The notes under the pieces are model-generated. The model was not told the DNA's origin. It ran no database searches and worked only from the letters and a program-made list of their open reading frames with translations. Shown piece after piece: positions 28,018-37,230 of a DNA stretch of 64,000 nucleotides. The first letter of the stretch is position 1. Each line of letters starts with the position of its first letter. The stretch comes from an uncultured Veillonellaceae bacterium (lineage in GTDB: Bacteria > Bacillota > Negativicutes > Veillonellales > Veillonellaceae), in NCBI GenBank assembly GCA_945867815.1, contig CAMBIX010000009.1, forward strand, positions 1 to 64,000, written 5' to 3'. Both the position numbers and the translations under genes were made by a program.

Positions 28018-30515
28018 GACGTTGGATTATGCATGTGGATATGGATGCCTTTTTCGCGTCTGTAGAACAGCATGATTTTCCAGAATATAAAGGCCGCCCA
28101 GTTATTGTAGGCGGCCTTTCTGCTAGGGGCGTTGTAGCAACAGCTTCTTATGAGGCACGTGCTTACGGGGTGCATTCCGCTATGAGCATGGCTAAGGCTA
28201 AGCGCTTATGTCCTAATGGTATTTATCTGTGGCCTAGATTTGAACGTTATCAGGAGGTGTCACGGCAGGTTCATGAAGTGATGGAGGCTTATTCTCCTTA
28301 CATTGAACCCATTTCCTTGGATGAAGCCTTTTTGGATATTACGGCCTTAACGGGTCGCTATAGTGGACCTTATGCTTTAGGGCGTGAGTTTAAGGAAAAA
28401 GTTTTAGCTAAAACAGATTTAATCATTTCTGTGGGTCTAGCGCCCAATAAGTTTTTAGCAAAACTCGCGTCAGATTGGAAAAAACCAGATGGCTTAGTTG
28501 TTATTCCTTATGGTAAAGAGGCAGAGATGATTGCTCCTCTGCCTGTCAAGCGCTTATGGGGCGTAGGTAAGCAGACAGAGAAGCGATTGAAAGAGGCTGG
28601 CTTTTACACTATTGGAGATATAGCAAAACTTACAAATGCTACAGCCTTGCAAACGATTTGCGGTAAATGGGCGGAGCGCTTATATCTCATGGCTAAGGGG
28701 ATTGATGAGCGGCCTATTGAATATGAACGCACCTTGCAGTCGGTCGGTAATGAAGAGACTTATGAAGAAGACCTAGATGATGAAGAGGTTATTGATGGGG
28801 AGTGGCATTATTTTGCTCACCGCGTAGGAAAACGACTGCGACGAAAGGGGCTTAAGGGCCATACCGTGACGATTAAGATTCGTTATAATGATTTTTCTAC
28901 CTTCACTAGGCAAAAGCAGATTGATTACCCAACAGATGAGGAAGAAACTATCTATGAAGCGATCCAGCAATTGTATCAAAAGGTACATCGCATAAAGCCT
29001 GTACGATTACTAGGGGTGACGGTGAGTGGCTTTGATAAGACGCTTGTACAGGAATCTTTGTTTTCTCATGAAGAGGAACGGCATCAGTTAACAGAAACGA
29101 TAGATCAGTTAGAACATCGCTTTGGCGATAATATTGTGATGAGAGGGTCCTTGTGGCAGCGTAATCGGCTGCAACGACGACCGACGAGACGAAGAGAGTT
29201 ACAAAAGGGAGAGATAGATATGAAAACATTTACACTAGCTTGTGGGCATGGCAGCCAAACAGTACAGATACCAGAAAAACAGATTATTGATGTAGTAGAA
29301 GGTAAAGAGTATCCGTCTTTACAAGACATAAAGCAAGCTGTTTTGGACGTATTAGATCATCCAACGGCTTCGAAACCTTTGCGGGAGATTGTAAAAGCGG
29401 GTGAAACAGTATGCGTTGTCGTATCAGACATCACACGGGCGTGGATTCGTTATGATCTATTTTTACCAGTTTTGTTGGATTATTTAAATGCTCTGGGTGT
29501 TAAAGATAAGGATATTACCTTATTAGTTGCGTATGGTTCGCATCGCTTACAGACAGGGGTAGAAAATGTTAAAGAATTTGGTCAAGAGGTAGTCAATCGT
29601 GTAGCGATTAAATCAAGCAGTGCTATTAATAAAGATTGTAATTATGTGCATATAGGCGAAACGTCTCATGGTGTACCGATTGAGTTAAACGAAGTCGCTC
29701 TTAAGGCAGACCGTTTAATTTTGACAGGTGGTATTGTTTTTCACTTGATTGCAGGTTTTGGCGGTGGTCGTAAGGCGGTTATGCCAGGTATTTCTTCTTA
29801 TGAAGCTATACAGAAGAATCACTGCTTATGTTTAACAGAAGAAGTGGGCGGCGGTTGTCGACCAGAAATCGTTAGTGGTAATATTACGACCAATCGTATG
29901 CATGATGACCAAATGGAACATGCCTTAGCGGCTAAGCCTGATTTTTTAATCAATGTGGTGGCTAATGCGGAAGGCAAACCGGCAGCCTTTGTTGGAGGCG
30001 ATTTAAAAGAAGCGTGGTTAAAGGGGACACAGCTAGTTAAAGCTATGTATGAAGTACCGATTCAGAAACAGGCGGATTGCGTTGTTGCTTCAGCTGGTGG
30101 TTTTCCTATGGATATAAATTTATATCAAGGTGTTAAAACCCAAGATAATGCCGTTAAAGCGTGTCGTGATGGGGGCGTCGTTATTTTACTTATGGATTTA
30201 GAGGATATCGAAGAACCAGGCGATTTTGTCGGTTGGTTTGCTCATCCTAGCGTTTATGACCATGAAGTGGCCTTACGTAAGGCCTTTACGGTACCGGGGT
30301 TTGCTTCTTTCTTGATGCGTACTTACTTTGAAAAGAAGCATCATATTTTAGTAACGAATAAGAAAAATCTTCCATTGGATAAGAAGTTTGGCGTTGAAAT
30401 GGTAGATAGTTTAGATAAGGCTATGAGTCGAGCTAAAGAAATTCTAGGACGAAATGATTTTTCGATTACAGTTATGCCGGAGGCAAGTCATACTTTGCCA
30501 GTGGTAAAAAAATAA
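28014..30515 (+). CDS. dinB: DNA polymerase IV (DinB) frame fused in-frame to LarA
   Basis: One open frame of 833 codons. Residues 1-~390 are a Y-family polymerase with HVDMDAFFASVEQ near the N-terminus and SLDEAFLDIT near residue 100, ending where DinB normally ends (HRFGDNIVMRGSLW). Then comes a basic stretch (RNRLQRRPTRRRELQKGEID) and, without any stop, LarA from residue 403. The start is ATG 28014 after GGAG, coupled to arsR. A 1-nt shift near the junction would give stop codons (TAG, TGA) immediately, so loss of an ancestral stop by an indel, or a sequencing indel, are alternatives to a true fusion. A polymerase-racemase fusion is not an architecture I know. Confidence 0.7.
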   Translation: MRRWIMHVDMDAFFASVEQHDFPEYKGRPVIVGGLSARGVVATASYEARAYGVHSAMSMAKAKRLCPNGIYLWPRFERYQEVSRQVHEVMEAYSPYIEPISLDEAFLDITALTGRYSGPYALGREFKEKVLAKTDLIISVGLAPNKFLAKLASDWKKPDGLVVIPYGKEAEMIAPLPVKRLWGVGKQTEKRLKEAGFYTIGDIAKLTNATALQTICGKWAERLYLMAKGIDERPIEYERTLQSVGNEETYEEDLDDEEVIDGEWHYFAHRVGKRLRRKGLKGHTVTIKIRYNDFSTFTRQKQIDYPTDEEETIYEAIQQLYQKVHRIKPVRLLGVTVSGFDKTLVQESLFSHEEERHQLTETIDQLEHRFGDNIVMRGSLWQRNRLQRRPTRRRELQKGEIDMKTFTLACGHGSQTVQIPEKQIIDVVEGKEYPSLQDIKQAVLDVLDHPTASKPLREIVKAGETVCVVVSDITRAWIRYDLFLPVLLDYLNALGVKDKDITLLVAYGSHRLQTGVENVKEFGQEVVNRVAIKSSSAINKDCNYVHIGETSHGVPIELNEVALKADRLILTGGIVFHLIAGFGGGRKAVMPGISSYEAIQKNHCLCLTEEVGGGCRPEIVSGNITTNRMHDDQMEHALAAKPDFLINVVANAEGKPAAFVGGDLKEAWLKGTQLVKAMYEVPIQKQADCVVASAGGFPMDINLYQGVKTQDNAVKACRDGGVVILLMDLEDIEEPGDFVGWFAHPSVYDHEVALRKAFTVPGFASFLMRTYFEKKHHILVTNKKNLPLDKKFGVEMVDSLDKAMSRAKEILGRNDFSITVMPEASHTLPVVKK
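29220..30515 (+). CDS. larA: LarA-family nickel-pincer lactate racemase
   Basis: A 431-residue product if translated from its own ATG at 29220, which has a AAAGGGAGAG site. Catalytic residues known in Lactiplantibacillus LarA are present one position later: H108, H175, K185 (in GGGRKAVMPG, the residue that carries the nickel-pincer cofactor) and H201. LarA interconverts D- and L-lactate; the cofactor needs LarB, LarC and LarE, none of which is in this window. In the current sequence it is also the C-terminal half of the DinB frame. Because the family includes other 2-hydroxyacid racemases, lactate is likely but not proven. Confidence 0.85.
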   Translation: MKTFTLACGHGSQTVQIPEKQIIDVVEGKEYPSLQDIKQAVLDVLDHPTASKPLREIVKAGETVCVVVSDITRAWIRYDLFLPVLLDYLNALGVKDKDITLLVAYGSHRLQTGVENVKEFGQEVVNRVAIKSSSAINKDCNYVHIGETSHGVPIELNEVALKADRLILTGGIVFHLIAGFGGGRKAVMPGISSYEAIQKNHCLCLTEEVGGGCRPEIVSGNITTNRMHDDQMEHALAAKPDFLINVVANAEGKPAAFVGGDLKEAWLKGTQLVKAMYEVPIQKQADCVVASAGGFPMDINLYQGVKTQDNAVKACRDGGVVILLMDLEDIEEPGDFVGWFAHPSVYDHEVALRKAFTVPGFASFLMRTYFEKKHHILVTNKKNLPLDKKFGVEMVDSLDKAMSRAKEILGRNDFSITVMPEASHTLPVVKK

Positions 30516-30646
30516 ATGAGTTCTATAAGGTAGCAGGTAACTTTATAAGGATCTATAAAAGCCGTATCTATATAAAGCTGTATTCCTTAGAGCGTAAGTA
30601 AAGTTGGCTTGCTTGAGAGTTAAGTTATTTAGAGAGGGAGATATGT

Positions 30647-31834
30647 ATGAGTTTTTCATTGCCGGCCCATGCCGTATTGAAGGGGCCTAATTTTATTAGA
30701 GAAGTTTTTGAACGAGGCGCGGGAATTCCTGGTTTTATTAGTTTCGGTATTGGCAATCCAGCGCCAGAAGCGATTCCCGTTAAGGACATTCAGGCGGCTT
30801 TTGATGCGGTAGTTCATGACAAGCCTATGGAGCTTTTACAATATGGACCCATGATGGGGGATGATCATCTAAGAGAACAAACTTTACAGCGTTTGCTTAC
30901 TAAGCGGCATATGCCTAAAGAGGGGCAGGCTTTGTTGCTTTCTATTGGGGCAGGACAAGATTTGGGTTTAGTACCTAGAACGGTTTGCCAAGCTGGTGAT
31001 GAAGTCTATATGGATGCGTATACGTTTACGAGTGCTATTAATGCGGTACGTAATGTGGGTGCAGTACCGGTAAGCATTGCGATGGACCAAGATGGGATGA
31101 TACCAGAGGATTTAGAAAAAGCGGCGCAATCAGGTAAGGGAAAATATATCTATTTGATTCCTAATTTTCAAAATCCAACAGGAATTACAATGTCTTTAGA
31201 ACGGCGTCAGGCTATTTATGAGATTGCTTCTGAGTATGATTTGTTTATTTATGAAGATGATCCTTATGGAGAAATCCGATTTACTGCGGATGAAGTGCCT
31301 ACTTTTAAATCCTTTGATAAGGAAAATCGCGTTCTTTATGCGGGCTCTTATTCTAAGACCTTGTCGGCAGGGCTACGAGTTGGTTTTTTATATGGGCCTG
31401 CTGAAGTTATTGGGGCTATTCAAGTTTTGAAAAATAATTGTGATGGGCAGATGCCTTTGGTAACACAGCGCGTTGTATCTCATTTGTTAGACACGATTGA
31501 TTATGATAAACAGATTGCTAAGGTAGCTCGTGTCTACCAAGAGAAATGGAAGGTTATGAAGGATACGTATGATCAGTATGGCAGTTCTAAAGTGACCTTT
31601 ACGAATCCGACAGGCGGCATGTTTGTCTGGATGACTATGCCAGATGGGGTAGATAGTAAGGCCTTTTTCGAAGATTGTATGCAACATAAGGTGGGGATAG
31701 TGCCTGGAGCGGCCTTCGCTACGGATGGATCTTTAACGAGTCAATCCTTTCGCTTGAGTTATACCTTCCCTGATCTAGAAAGCATTCGTACGGGAATGGA
31801 AGTTGTGGCTAAATTGACGAGGGCTTACTGCTAG
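30647..31834 (+). CDS. PLP-dependent aminotransferase (LysN/2-aminoadipate type)
   Basis: A 395-residue fold-type I aminotransferase of the MocR-related/LysN group without a GntR DNA-binding domain. The PLP lysine is in GSYSKTLSAGLRVGF (near residue 240), and NPTG is in NFQNPTGIT. A role in aromatic, branched-chain or 2-aminoadipate transamination is possible; it cannot be fixed from sequence. A terminator follows at 31949. Confidence 0.85.
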   Translation: MSFSLPAHAVLKGPNFIREVFERGAGIPGFISFGIGNPAPEAIPVKDIQAAFDAVVHDKPMELLQYGPMMGDDHLREQTLQRLLTKRHMPKEGQALLLSIGAGQDLGLVPRTVCQAGDEVYMDAYTFTSAINAVRNVGAVPVSIAMDQDGMIPEDLEKAAQSGKGKYIYLIPNFQNPTGITMSLERRQAIYEIASEYDLFIYEDDPYGEIRFTADEVPTFKSFDKENRVLYAGSYSKTLSAGLRVGFLYGPAEVIGAIQVLKNNCDGQMPLVTQRVVSHLLDTIDYDKQIAKVARVYQEKWKVMKDTYDQYGSSKVTFTNPTGGMFVWMTMPDGVDSKAFFEDCMQHKVGIVPGAAFATDGSLTSQSFRLSYTFPDLESIRTGMEVVAKLTRAYC

Positions 31835-31948
31835 TTTGCGATTCTAAGTGATTGCTTATTAAGGTATTGCTTTTCCTAGTCATAGAGAAAATGAATATTA
31901 CGGTTTATAGATTATAAGGGCTGTCTTTTGCCCTATAGGCCTAGATTA

Positions 31949-31990
31949 CAAAAGAGGTAGAATCCTAATGGATTCTACCTCTTTTGTATA
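31949..31990 (+). terminator. Rho-independent terminator after the aminotransferase
   Basis: A perfect 17-bp stem (31949-31965 with 31970-31986) with a 4-nt loop, T-rich on the 3' arm. Confidence 0.85.
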
Positions 31991-32358
31991 GAGAAATTCT
32001 TAATTAGCTTACTGGGTAAATGAGCTTTAGTTTTGTGGTTTGACATTTTATAAGCTTATGACTGCAGGAGTATAAAATACATGTTAAAATAAAAACAGAT
32101 TAAGACGTGAGGATATTCGTTTTTATTTTTATAGCTGTGGAGATAAATGAAGATGAAGCGAATTACCTACAGGCTTTGGTTATTTATAAAAGGAATGAGC
32201 GGCTTATTGGTCTAATTTATATAGAAAGACTTGTATAGTTAGCATTTTCATTTGTAGGTAGAAAAGAAATGGCTAGGCTGTAACTTGGGTGTAGCTGTTT
32301 ATAAGATGAGTGACTTAGGTAGAGAGTAATAAAAAGTTGTATGGCGAGGAGTGATAGT
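31991..32358. other. Gene-poor stretch before the Lys-tailed gene
   Basis: Contains only a 22-codon ORF at 32147-32215 with a weak GTGGAG site. No confident promoter was found; a TTGACA at 32040 lacks a suitably spaced -10. Confidence 0.3.
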
Positions 32359-33135
32359 ATGCATAATGAACATGGATTAATTGAACAACAAGTTATTGAT
32401 TCGGTACGGCGGGCTTTACGCCGTAAGTATGAACAAGATGGACAGATTTGTGCGTCTTTAGAAGAATTAGGCCAAGATGCGCAGATTCCACCGGAAACAG
32501 TACCGCTGACTTTGGCTGCTTATGGAGAAGCACAAAAACGGCGGCAGTATGTGGCTTTATTAGATAGCCTGTGGCAAGAAATTGCGGACATACAAGAGGT
32601 TATGGAAGGCCTACATGTGTATGCAACCTTAGAAGATCAAGTGGAACGCAGTGAACAATGGGCGGATGCGATTGATTATGATACGGTATGGCTTAATGAA
32701 GTCCAATCTAAGGAGTATCAGAAACGTTTTCCACAGGTTTTGCATGAAGCGACAGTTAATGGATTGGCTACGCAAGAAAAAGAAGAAGCGGATACAGAAC
32801 AGGTCAATACAGAAGATGTATCGGCACCAGTACAAAATGGTAGTAAGATGATAGCTAAGGCTCATCAACAGATTGCTAAGGCCTTGTCTGAATCGGAATT
32901 ATTAACGCAGCAGTTAGGTAAGACGGCTGGACAGGCTGATACATCTGTAAGTGATGAAGGGGATGCGGATAAAGAAGAACTGGCTGTTGATCAGGTAGAG
33001 ATGCAGGATAGAGAGTTTGGCGGAGGTAAAAAGAAAGGAAAGAAGGGGAAAAAGGCTAAAAAAGATAAAAAAGCGGCAAAGAATAAAGCATCTAAGAATA
33101 AGAAGGCTAAGAAAAAGAAAAAGAAAAAGCGATAG
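32359..33135 (+). CDS. Hypothetical protein with a lysine-rich C-terminal tail
   Basis: 258 residues from the ATG at 32359 (AGGAG site); an ATG at 32341 is possible. Residues 1-~150 are predicted mostly helical and acidic. A low-complexity acidic/glutamine linker follows, then a tail of about 40 residues made almost only of Lys, Ala, Gly and Asn, reminiscent of histone H1-like bacterial tails that bind nucleic acids. I do not recognise the N-terminal domain. A hairpin repeat pair lies downstream. Confidence 0.7.
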   Translation: MHNEHGLIEQQVIDSVRRALRRKYEQDGQICASLEELGQDAQIPPETVPLTLAAYGEAQKRRQYVALLDSLWQEIADIQEVMEGLHVYATLEDQVERSEQWADAIDYDTVWLNEVQSKEYQKRFPQVLHEATVNGLATQEKEEADTEQVNTEDVSAPVQNGSKMIAKAHQQIAKALSESELLTQQLGKTAGQADTSVSDEGDADKEELAVDQVEMQDREFGGGKKKGKKGKKAKKDKKAAKNKASKNKKAKKKKKKKR

Positions 33136-33155
33136 GTAATAGGAGGTTCTCAGAG

Positions 33156-33358
33156 AACGGAAGCACCTAATGATCTTACGAAGCTCCGTCTTTCGCTACG
33201 CTCGAAAGTCGTTCGTAAGAAACATTAGGTGCTTCGTGACTTAGAGCCATATGGGTATAGCAAGGATATAATGGAAGTATGCTGATAGATTTATGAGGCT
33301 TCATTCTTCGCTACGCTTGAAAGACGTTTGTAAGAGACATTAAGCGCTTCGTGACTTG
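33156..33358. repeat. Pair of type 1 intergenic hairpin repeats
   Basis: Copy 1 (33156-33243) has perfect 12-nt arms GAAGCACCTAAT (33160-33171) and ATTAGGTGCTTC (33224-33235), and core GCTCCGTCTTTCGCTACGCT. Copy 2 (33270-33358) has a decayed left arm but keeps the core and the right end CGCTTCGTGACTT. Confidence 0.85.
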
Positions 33359-33396
33359 GAGCTATATGGTTAGTGGTATTTTAAATAGGGATTAAG

Positions 33397-35004
33397 ATGT
33401 TGTTGCAGGAACAGAAAGGGCGTATGCCTTTTTTTAAGAGATTACGGCAGAATAGCCAAATGAATGAAATTGATAGTACGCTGATTATTCGCATGTCGGT
33501 GATTGGTGTGTTAGTAGGAGCCGTGGCTGGTTTTTTCGGGGCGACTTTCCGCTACTGGATTATGGCAGGTGAGGATTATCGTCATATCATTATGAATCAG
33601 TTGACGCCTTTGACTTTAGGAATTTGGCTAGTTGCTATGGTGGTTTTTGGGTGGGCTTGTGCCCGCCTTTTGAAATGGGCTCCTTTATCTGGTGGTTCAG
33701 GGATTCCACAGATTGAAGGGGAAATGCTAGGCGTTATGAATGATACGAAGCCTCATCGAACTTTGATTTCTAAATATATTGGTGGTGTATTGAATGGTAT
33801 TTGTGGTTTTTCGGTAGGTCGCGAAGGCCCATCTGTACAGTTAGGGGGCGCGGCAGGAAAAATCATTTCCTATTTATTGCATTCACCTAGGCAGGAGCAA
33901 CGCTTACTTATGTCGGCAGGAGCGGCCGCTGGTTTGACGGCGGCTTTTAGTGCGCCGGTGTCAGGCGCTATTTTTGCTTTTGAAGAGGTTCATAAAAGCT
34001 TTTATCCCTTGCTAGTTATTCCAACTTTTACGGCGACAATTGCCTCTAATTTTGTAACTAGTACGATCTTCGGATTGCAACCATCTTTAGGTTTTACTGT
34101 GGTGGATGGTTTGCCCCTTCACTATTTTTATCAGTTGATTGGTGTTGGTCTTATTTCGGGAGTAGTTGGCGTCGCCTTTAATAAATCGATTTTACTTTTT
34201 AAACGCTTGTTTTCTTACTTACCTATGGGACTGAATGGTAAAATCATAATGACCTTCTTAGTGGTGACCTTGATTGGCCTTGATTCACAGCTTTTATTAG
34301 GCGGAGGTAATTCTTTAGTTGGAGAGCTAGCGTATGGTCATTATGCCTTATGGATTTTGTTAGGCATTGTTGTTGGTAAAATTTTACTTACTGCCTTTTG
34401 CTTTGGCAGTGGTATACAAGGCGGTATTTTTCTCCCTATGTTAGTTATTGGAGCGTCTGTAGGGGCGTTTACGCATGGCCTTTTCCACGAGTTTGGTTTA
34501 GTAACTAATGTATATCAGGCTAATATTGTTATTTGTGCTATGAGTGGTGTGTTAGCGGCAGCTATGCGTACTCCTTTGTTAGCCATTATGTTAGTATTAG
34601 AAATGACAAATAGTTTCTTCAGTATTTATCAGGTAGGTACTGTGGCAATTGTTGCTTATTTGGTAGCTGATTTAATGAAGGAACCACCGGTATATGATTC
34701 CTTGTTAGGCCTTATGATAAAACCACGCAGTGAAATAGAAATGGAACAGACTTTTTTCCAATGCCATTTGCCAGTAGTTAGTCCCTTGGTAGGGAAGGCA
34801 TTACAGGATATTGTTATGCCTAAAAGTGCTAGCTTAGTAAGTATTTCCAGACAGGGACAGCATATAGTGCCGCAATCGCAGACGGTTTTAGAAGCTGGTG
34901 ATGATTTATATGTTACCTGTCAGACAGGACAGTTAAAAGAAGCTAAAGAGTTTTTTCAAAAGGAGTCAGTAAGGGAACATGAAGAAGAAAAAGATAAATC
35001 GTAA
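33397..35004 (+). CDS. ClC-type chloride channel/antiporter with RCK_C domain
   Basis: A 535-residue membrane protein. Three ClC selectivity motifs are visible: GSGIPQIEG (near 110), GREGPSVQLG (near 147) and GIQGGIFLPMLVIGA (near 345). A soluble C-terminal TrkA_C/RCK_C-like domain occupies about 455-530. Such proteins exchange Cl- (or other anions) for H+. The start at 33397 has a weak site. It overlaps the next gene by 26 bp. Confidence 0.9.
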   Translation: MLLQEQKGRMPFFKRLRQNSQMNEIDSTLIIRMSVIGVLVGAVAGFFGATFRYWIMAGEDYRHIIMNQLTPLTLGIWLVAMVVFGWACARLLKWAPLSGGSGIPQIEGEMLGVMNDTKPHRTLISKYIGGVLNGICGFSVGREGPSVQLGGAAGKIISYLLHSPRQEQRLLMSAGAAAGLTAAFSAPVSGAIFAFEEVHKSFYPLLVIPTFTATIASNFVTSTIFGLQPSLGFTVVDGLPLHYFYQLIGVGLISGVVGVAFNKSILLFKRLFSYLPMGLNGKIIMTFLVVTLIGLDSQLLLGGGNSLVGELAYGHYALWILLGIVVGKILLTAFCFGSGIQGGIFLPMLVIGASVGAFTHGLFHEFGLVTNVYQANIVICAMSGVLAAAMRTPLLAIMLVLEMTNSFFSIYQVGTVAIVAYLVADLMKEPPVYDSLLGLMIKPRSEIEMEQTFFQCHLPVVSPLVGKALQDIVMPKSASLVSISRQGQHIVPQSQTVLEAGDDLYVTCQTGQLKEAKEFFQKESVREHEEEKDKS

Positions 35005-35470
35005 GAAAAAGGTGCAAGTACCGCAAAAACATGGATTAGGGAAAGCTGTCGAATGGGTGCTTGTCCTTTGCTATGCAGCTATCGCTGTCTTGTTTTATCA
35101 ACAGGGACCAGATGAATTGGTTGGTTGTATCTTAATTGGCAGCTTTATTGTGAGCGCCTTATACATTTATATTTATAAGGGACAGGCTGCAACTAATCGG
35201 GCTATTGATACAGCTTGTCGTTTTTGTATTAGTTATATGATTACCATGGTAGCCCTATTTTTCTATGTATTAGCTATGCTTAGAGCACAGCAACTAACCT
35301 CGACAACTGTTGTTTTTGTCTTAATTGGATCTGTTGTTGTCTTTTACTGTATCTATACATCAACCAAGGGTTTAATGCAACGATTTGCAGTCCTTAAAGA
35401 CGAGTCAAAAAAGGTAAAGGATGAAGCAAAGAAAGGTCTTTCTGAGACAGGAAATGGAGAGTCTAAATAA
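34979..35470 (+). CDS. Small integral membrane protein, unknown
   Basis: A 163-residue protein: a basic N-terminal tail, four predicted membrane segments between about residues 25 and 125, and a charged Lys/Glu-rich C-terminus. It starts inside the ClC gene (26-bp overlap), so it is translationally coupled and may act with that channel. I do not recognise a family. Confidence 0.7.
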   Translation: MKKKKINRKKKVQVPQKHGLGKAVEWVLVLCYAAIAVLFYQQGPDELVGCILIGSFIVSALYIYIYKGQAATNRAIDTACRFCISYMITMVALFFYVLAMLRAQQLTSTTVVFVLIGSVVVFYCIYTSTKGLMQRFAVLKDESKKVKDEAKKGLSETGNGESK

Positions 35471-35565
35471 ATTGCTAGATATATAGCCCACCCTTTCTTG
35501 TTATTTGATAAACTGAATACTTAAAATACGGCGTGTTAGGTGCAACAGGCTAAAAAGGGGAAAGT

Positions 35566-35637
35566 AAAAAATGATGCCTACATCTCATAAGGAGCCTTAG
35601 ATAGTGTTAGCTCCTGAGATGTAGGCATCATTTTTTA
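35566..35637. terminator. Bidirectional terminator between ClC operon and narK
   Basis: A near-perfect stem of about 21 bp (35566-35586 with 35616-35636) with an inner GGAGC/GCTCC pairing, flanked by A and T runs. It serves both converging genes. Confidence 0.85.
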
Positions 35638-35657
35638 TATATATGTGTTTTTAATTA

Positions 35658-36986
35658 TTAGCACTTAATGCCGCTATTCTTACGTGAATAGAAGAACCAT
35701 GTGAACAAGATTGTTACAAAGGTAAAGGCAATTAAGATATAAAAGGCTGGTGCGACGTTATTATAAGACGCATAAGCCCAACCAAATAATTTTGGAATAA
35801 AGAAGGCACCGTAAGCACCAACAGCGCCAGTAAAGCCAGTGATTAAGGATGCTTGTGCTTTATCTGAATAGATATGAGGCATCATACGGAAGGAAGCGCC
35901 TGTTTCAAAACCTGTCATTAAGAATAAGAACAAGAAAGAACCGAAGAACAAGGCAAAGTTGTGAATATCGATACCCCACAATACACCAATGCCACCGAAG
36001 AACATGCCGATAAGAGACCAGAAGGTTACAATAGACCCATTGTCGATTTTATCAGAAATCCAGCCGCCAACAGGGCGAATGCCAGCGCCGATAAACGGTC
36101 CAATAAAGGCGGCAAAAGCGAAGGATACTTCAGGAAATTCTTTGTTAACAAGTAAGCTTAATGCGGCAGAGTAACCAATGAAGGCACCGAAACCACATGT
36201 ATAGATGAGGCTTAAGATCCAAGTATGTTTATTGCTGAACATGGAGAATAGACCTTTAGCACTTTGCCGTTTAATTGGTAGGTTGTCCATGTATTTTAAG
36301 ATTAAACCAAGAATGATGATGGTTGGAATAATCCAAATATATACAGCGTTTTGTAAAAACCAGAGTTTACCATTAGAGGCTGTTTCTGGGCCGCCGAAGA
36401 GAGGGGCGAACAAAGCGGTGCCAATAACAAAAGGAGCTACAAAGTAAACGACGGATACACCTAGGTTACCGATGCCGGCGTTGATACCAAGAGCCGTACC
36501 TCGTTTATTCATAGGGAAGAAAGAGCCGATATTAGCTACTGACGAAGAGAAGTTAGAGCCAGCTAAGCCAATGAGGGCTAAATAAATGCAGAATACAGAG
36601 TAAGGGGTAGCTGGATCTTTAATAGCCGCTCCTAAACCAAATAATGGAATTAATAGGATAGCTGTGCAAAAGAAGGTCCAGTTTTTACCACCAAAGATAG
36701 AGGGCATGTAGGTGTATAAGAAACGGAAGGTGGCACCAAATAAGCCAGGGAAAGCAGCTAAAGTAAATAATTGGTCAACTGTGAAATGGAAACCAATGCT
36801 GTTAAGATGCGCTGCGATAGTAGCCCATAAAACCCAAATACAGAAAGACAATGTTAATGCAATGGTAGAGACGGTTAAGTTCTGGTTGGCAATTTTTTTA
36901 CCATATTTGTTCCAGAAGACTTCATTGTCTGGCTGCCAGTTGGCAAGGATTTCCTTGCGGGATGAATAATTCATTTCCTTATCCAT
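35658..36986 (-). CDS. narK: Nitrate/nitrite MFS transporter NarK
   Basis: A 442-residue major facilitator with 12 segments. The nitrate-signature-like glycine motifs GINAGIGNLGVSV and GFTGAVGAYGAFFIPKLFG are visible. It imports nitrate and/or exports nitrite for NarGHI. A longer frame to 37100 exists, but the ATG at 36986 follows AAAGGAG and is chosen. It is divergent from the Crp/Fnr-like regulator, with a CRP-like palindrome at -41.5 of its likely promoter. Confidence 0.92.
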   Translation of the reverse strand: MDKEMNYSSRKEILANWQPDNEVFWNKYGKKIANQNLTVSTIALTLSFCIWVLWATIAAHLNSIGFHFTVDQLFTLAAFPGLFGATFRFLYTYMPSIFGGKNWTFFCTAILLIPLFGLGAAIKDPATPYSVFCIYLALIGLAGSNFSSSVANIGSFFPMNKRGTALGINAGIGNLGVSVVYFVAPFVIGTALFAPLFGGPETASNGKLWFLQNAVYIWIIPTIIILGLILKYMDNLPIKRQSAKGLFSMFSNKHTWILSLIYTCGFGAFIGYSAALSLLVNKEFPEVSFAFAAFIGPFIGAGIRPVGGWISDKIDNGSIVTFWSLIGMFFGGIGVLWGIDIHNFALFFGSFLFLFLMTGFETGASFRMMPHIYSDKAQASLITGFTGAVGAYGAFFIPKLFGWAYASYNNVAPAFYILIAFTFVTILFTWFFYSRKNSGIKC

Positions 36987-37058
36987 AAGAACAACTCCTT
37001 TGTTGGGGCTCATAAATAAAAATAATAGACACGTGCCCCATATAATAAATTCGTGAGT

Positions 37059-37101
37059 AGTATAGCGATAAAAGCAACAAAAATCTGTGATGAGTATCAC
37101 C
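37059..37101 (-). promoter_or_regulatory. narK promoter with CRP/FNR-like class II site
   Basis: On the minus strand a -10 TATACT (37064-37059) predicts a start at 37052. The palindrome TGTGA-N6-TCAC (37086-37100; GTGAT-GAGT-ATCAC) is centred at 37093.5, exactly 41.5 bp upstream, the standard class II activator position. No good -35 hexamer is present, as expected for an activated promoter. Confidence 0.75.
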
Positions 37102-37230
37102 TATTGCTTACAAATAAATGAAAAAAGAGTAAAAAGGGTATACTAAATTCTCATAATAGGCATAAAAATGATGAAAAATATGTTAAAATATGTTACATAT
37201 GCAACATTTTTTTTTAAGAACGGGTACGTA

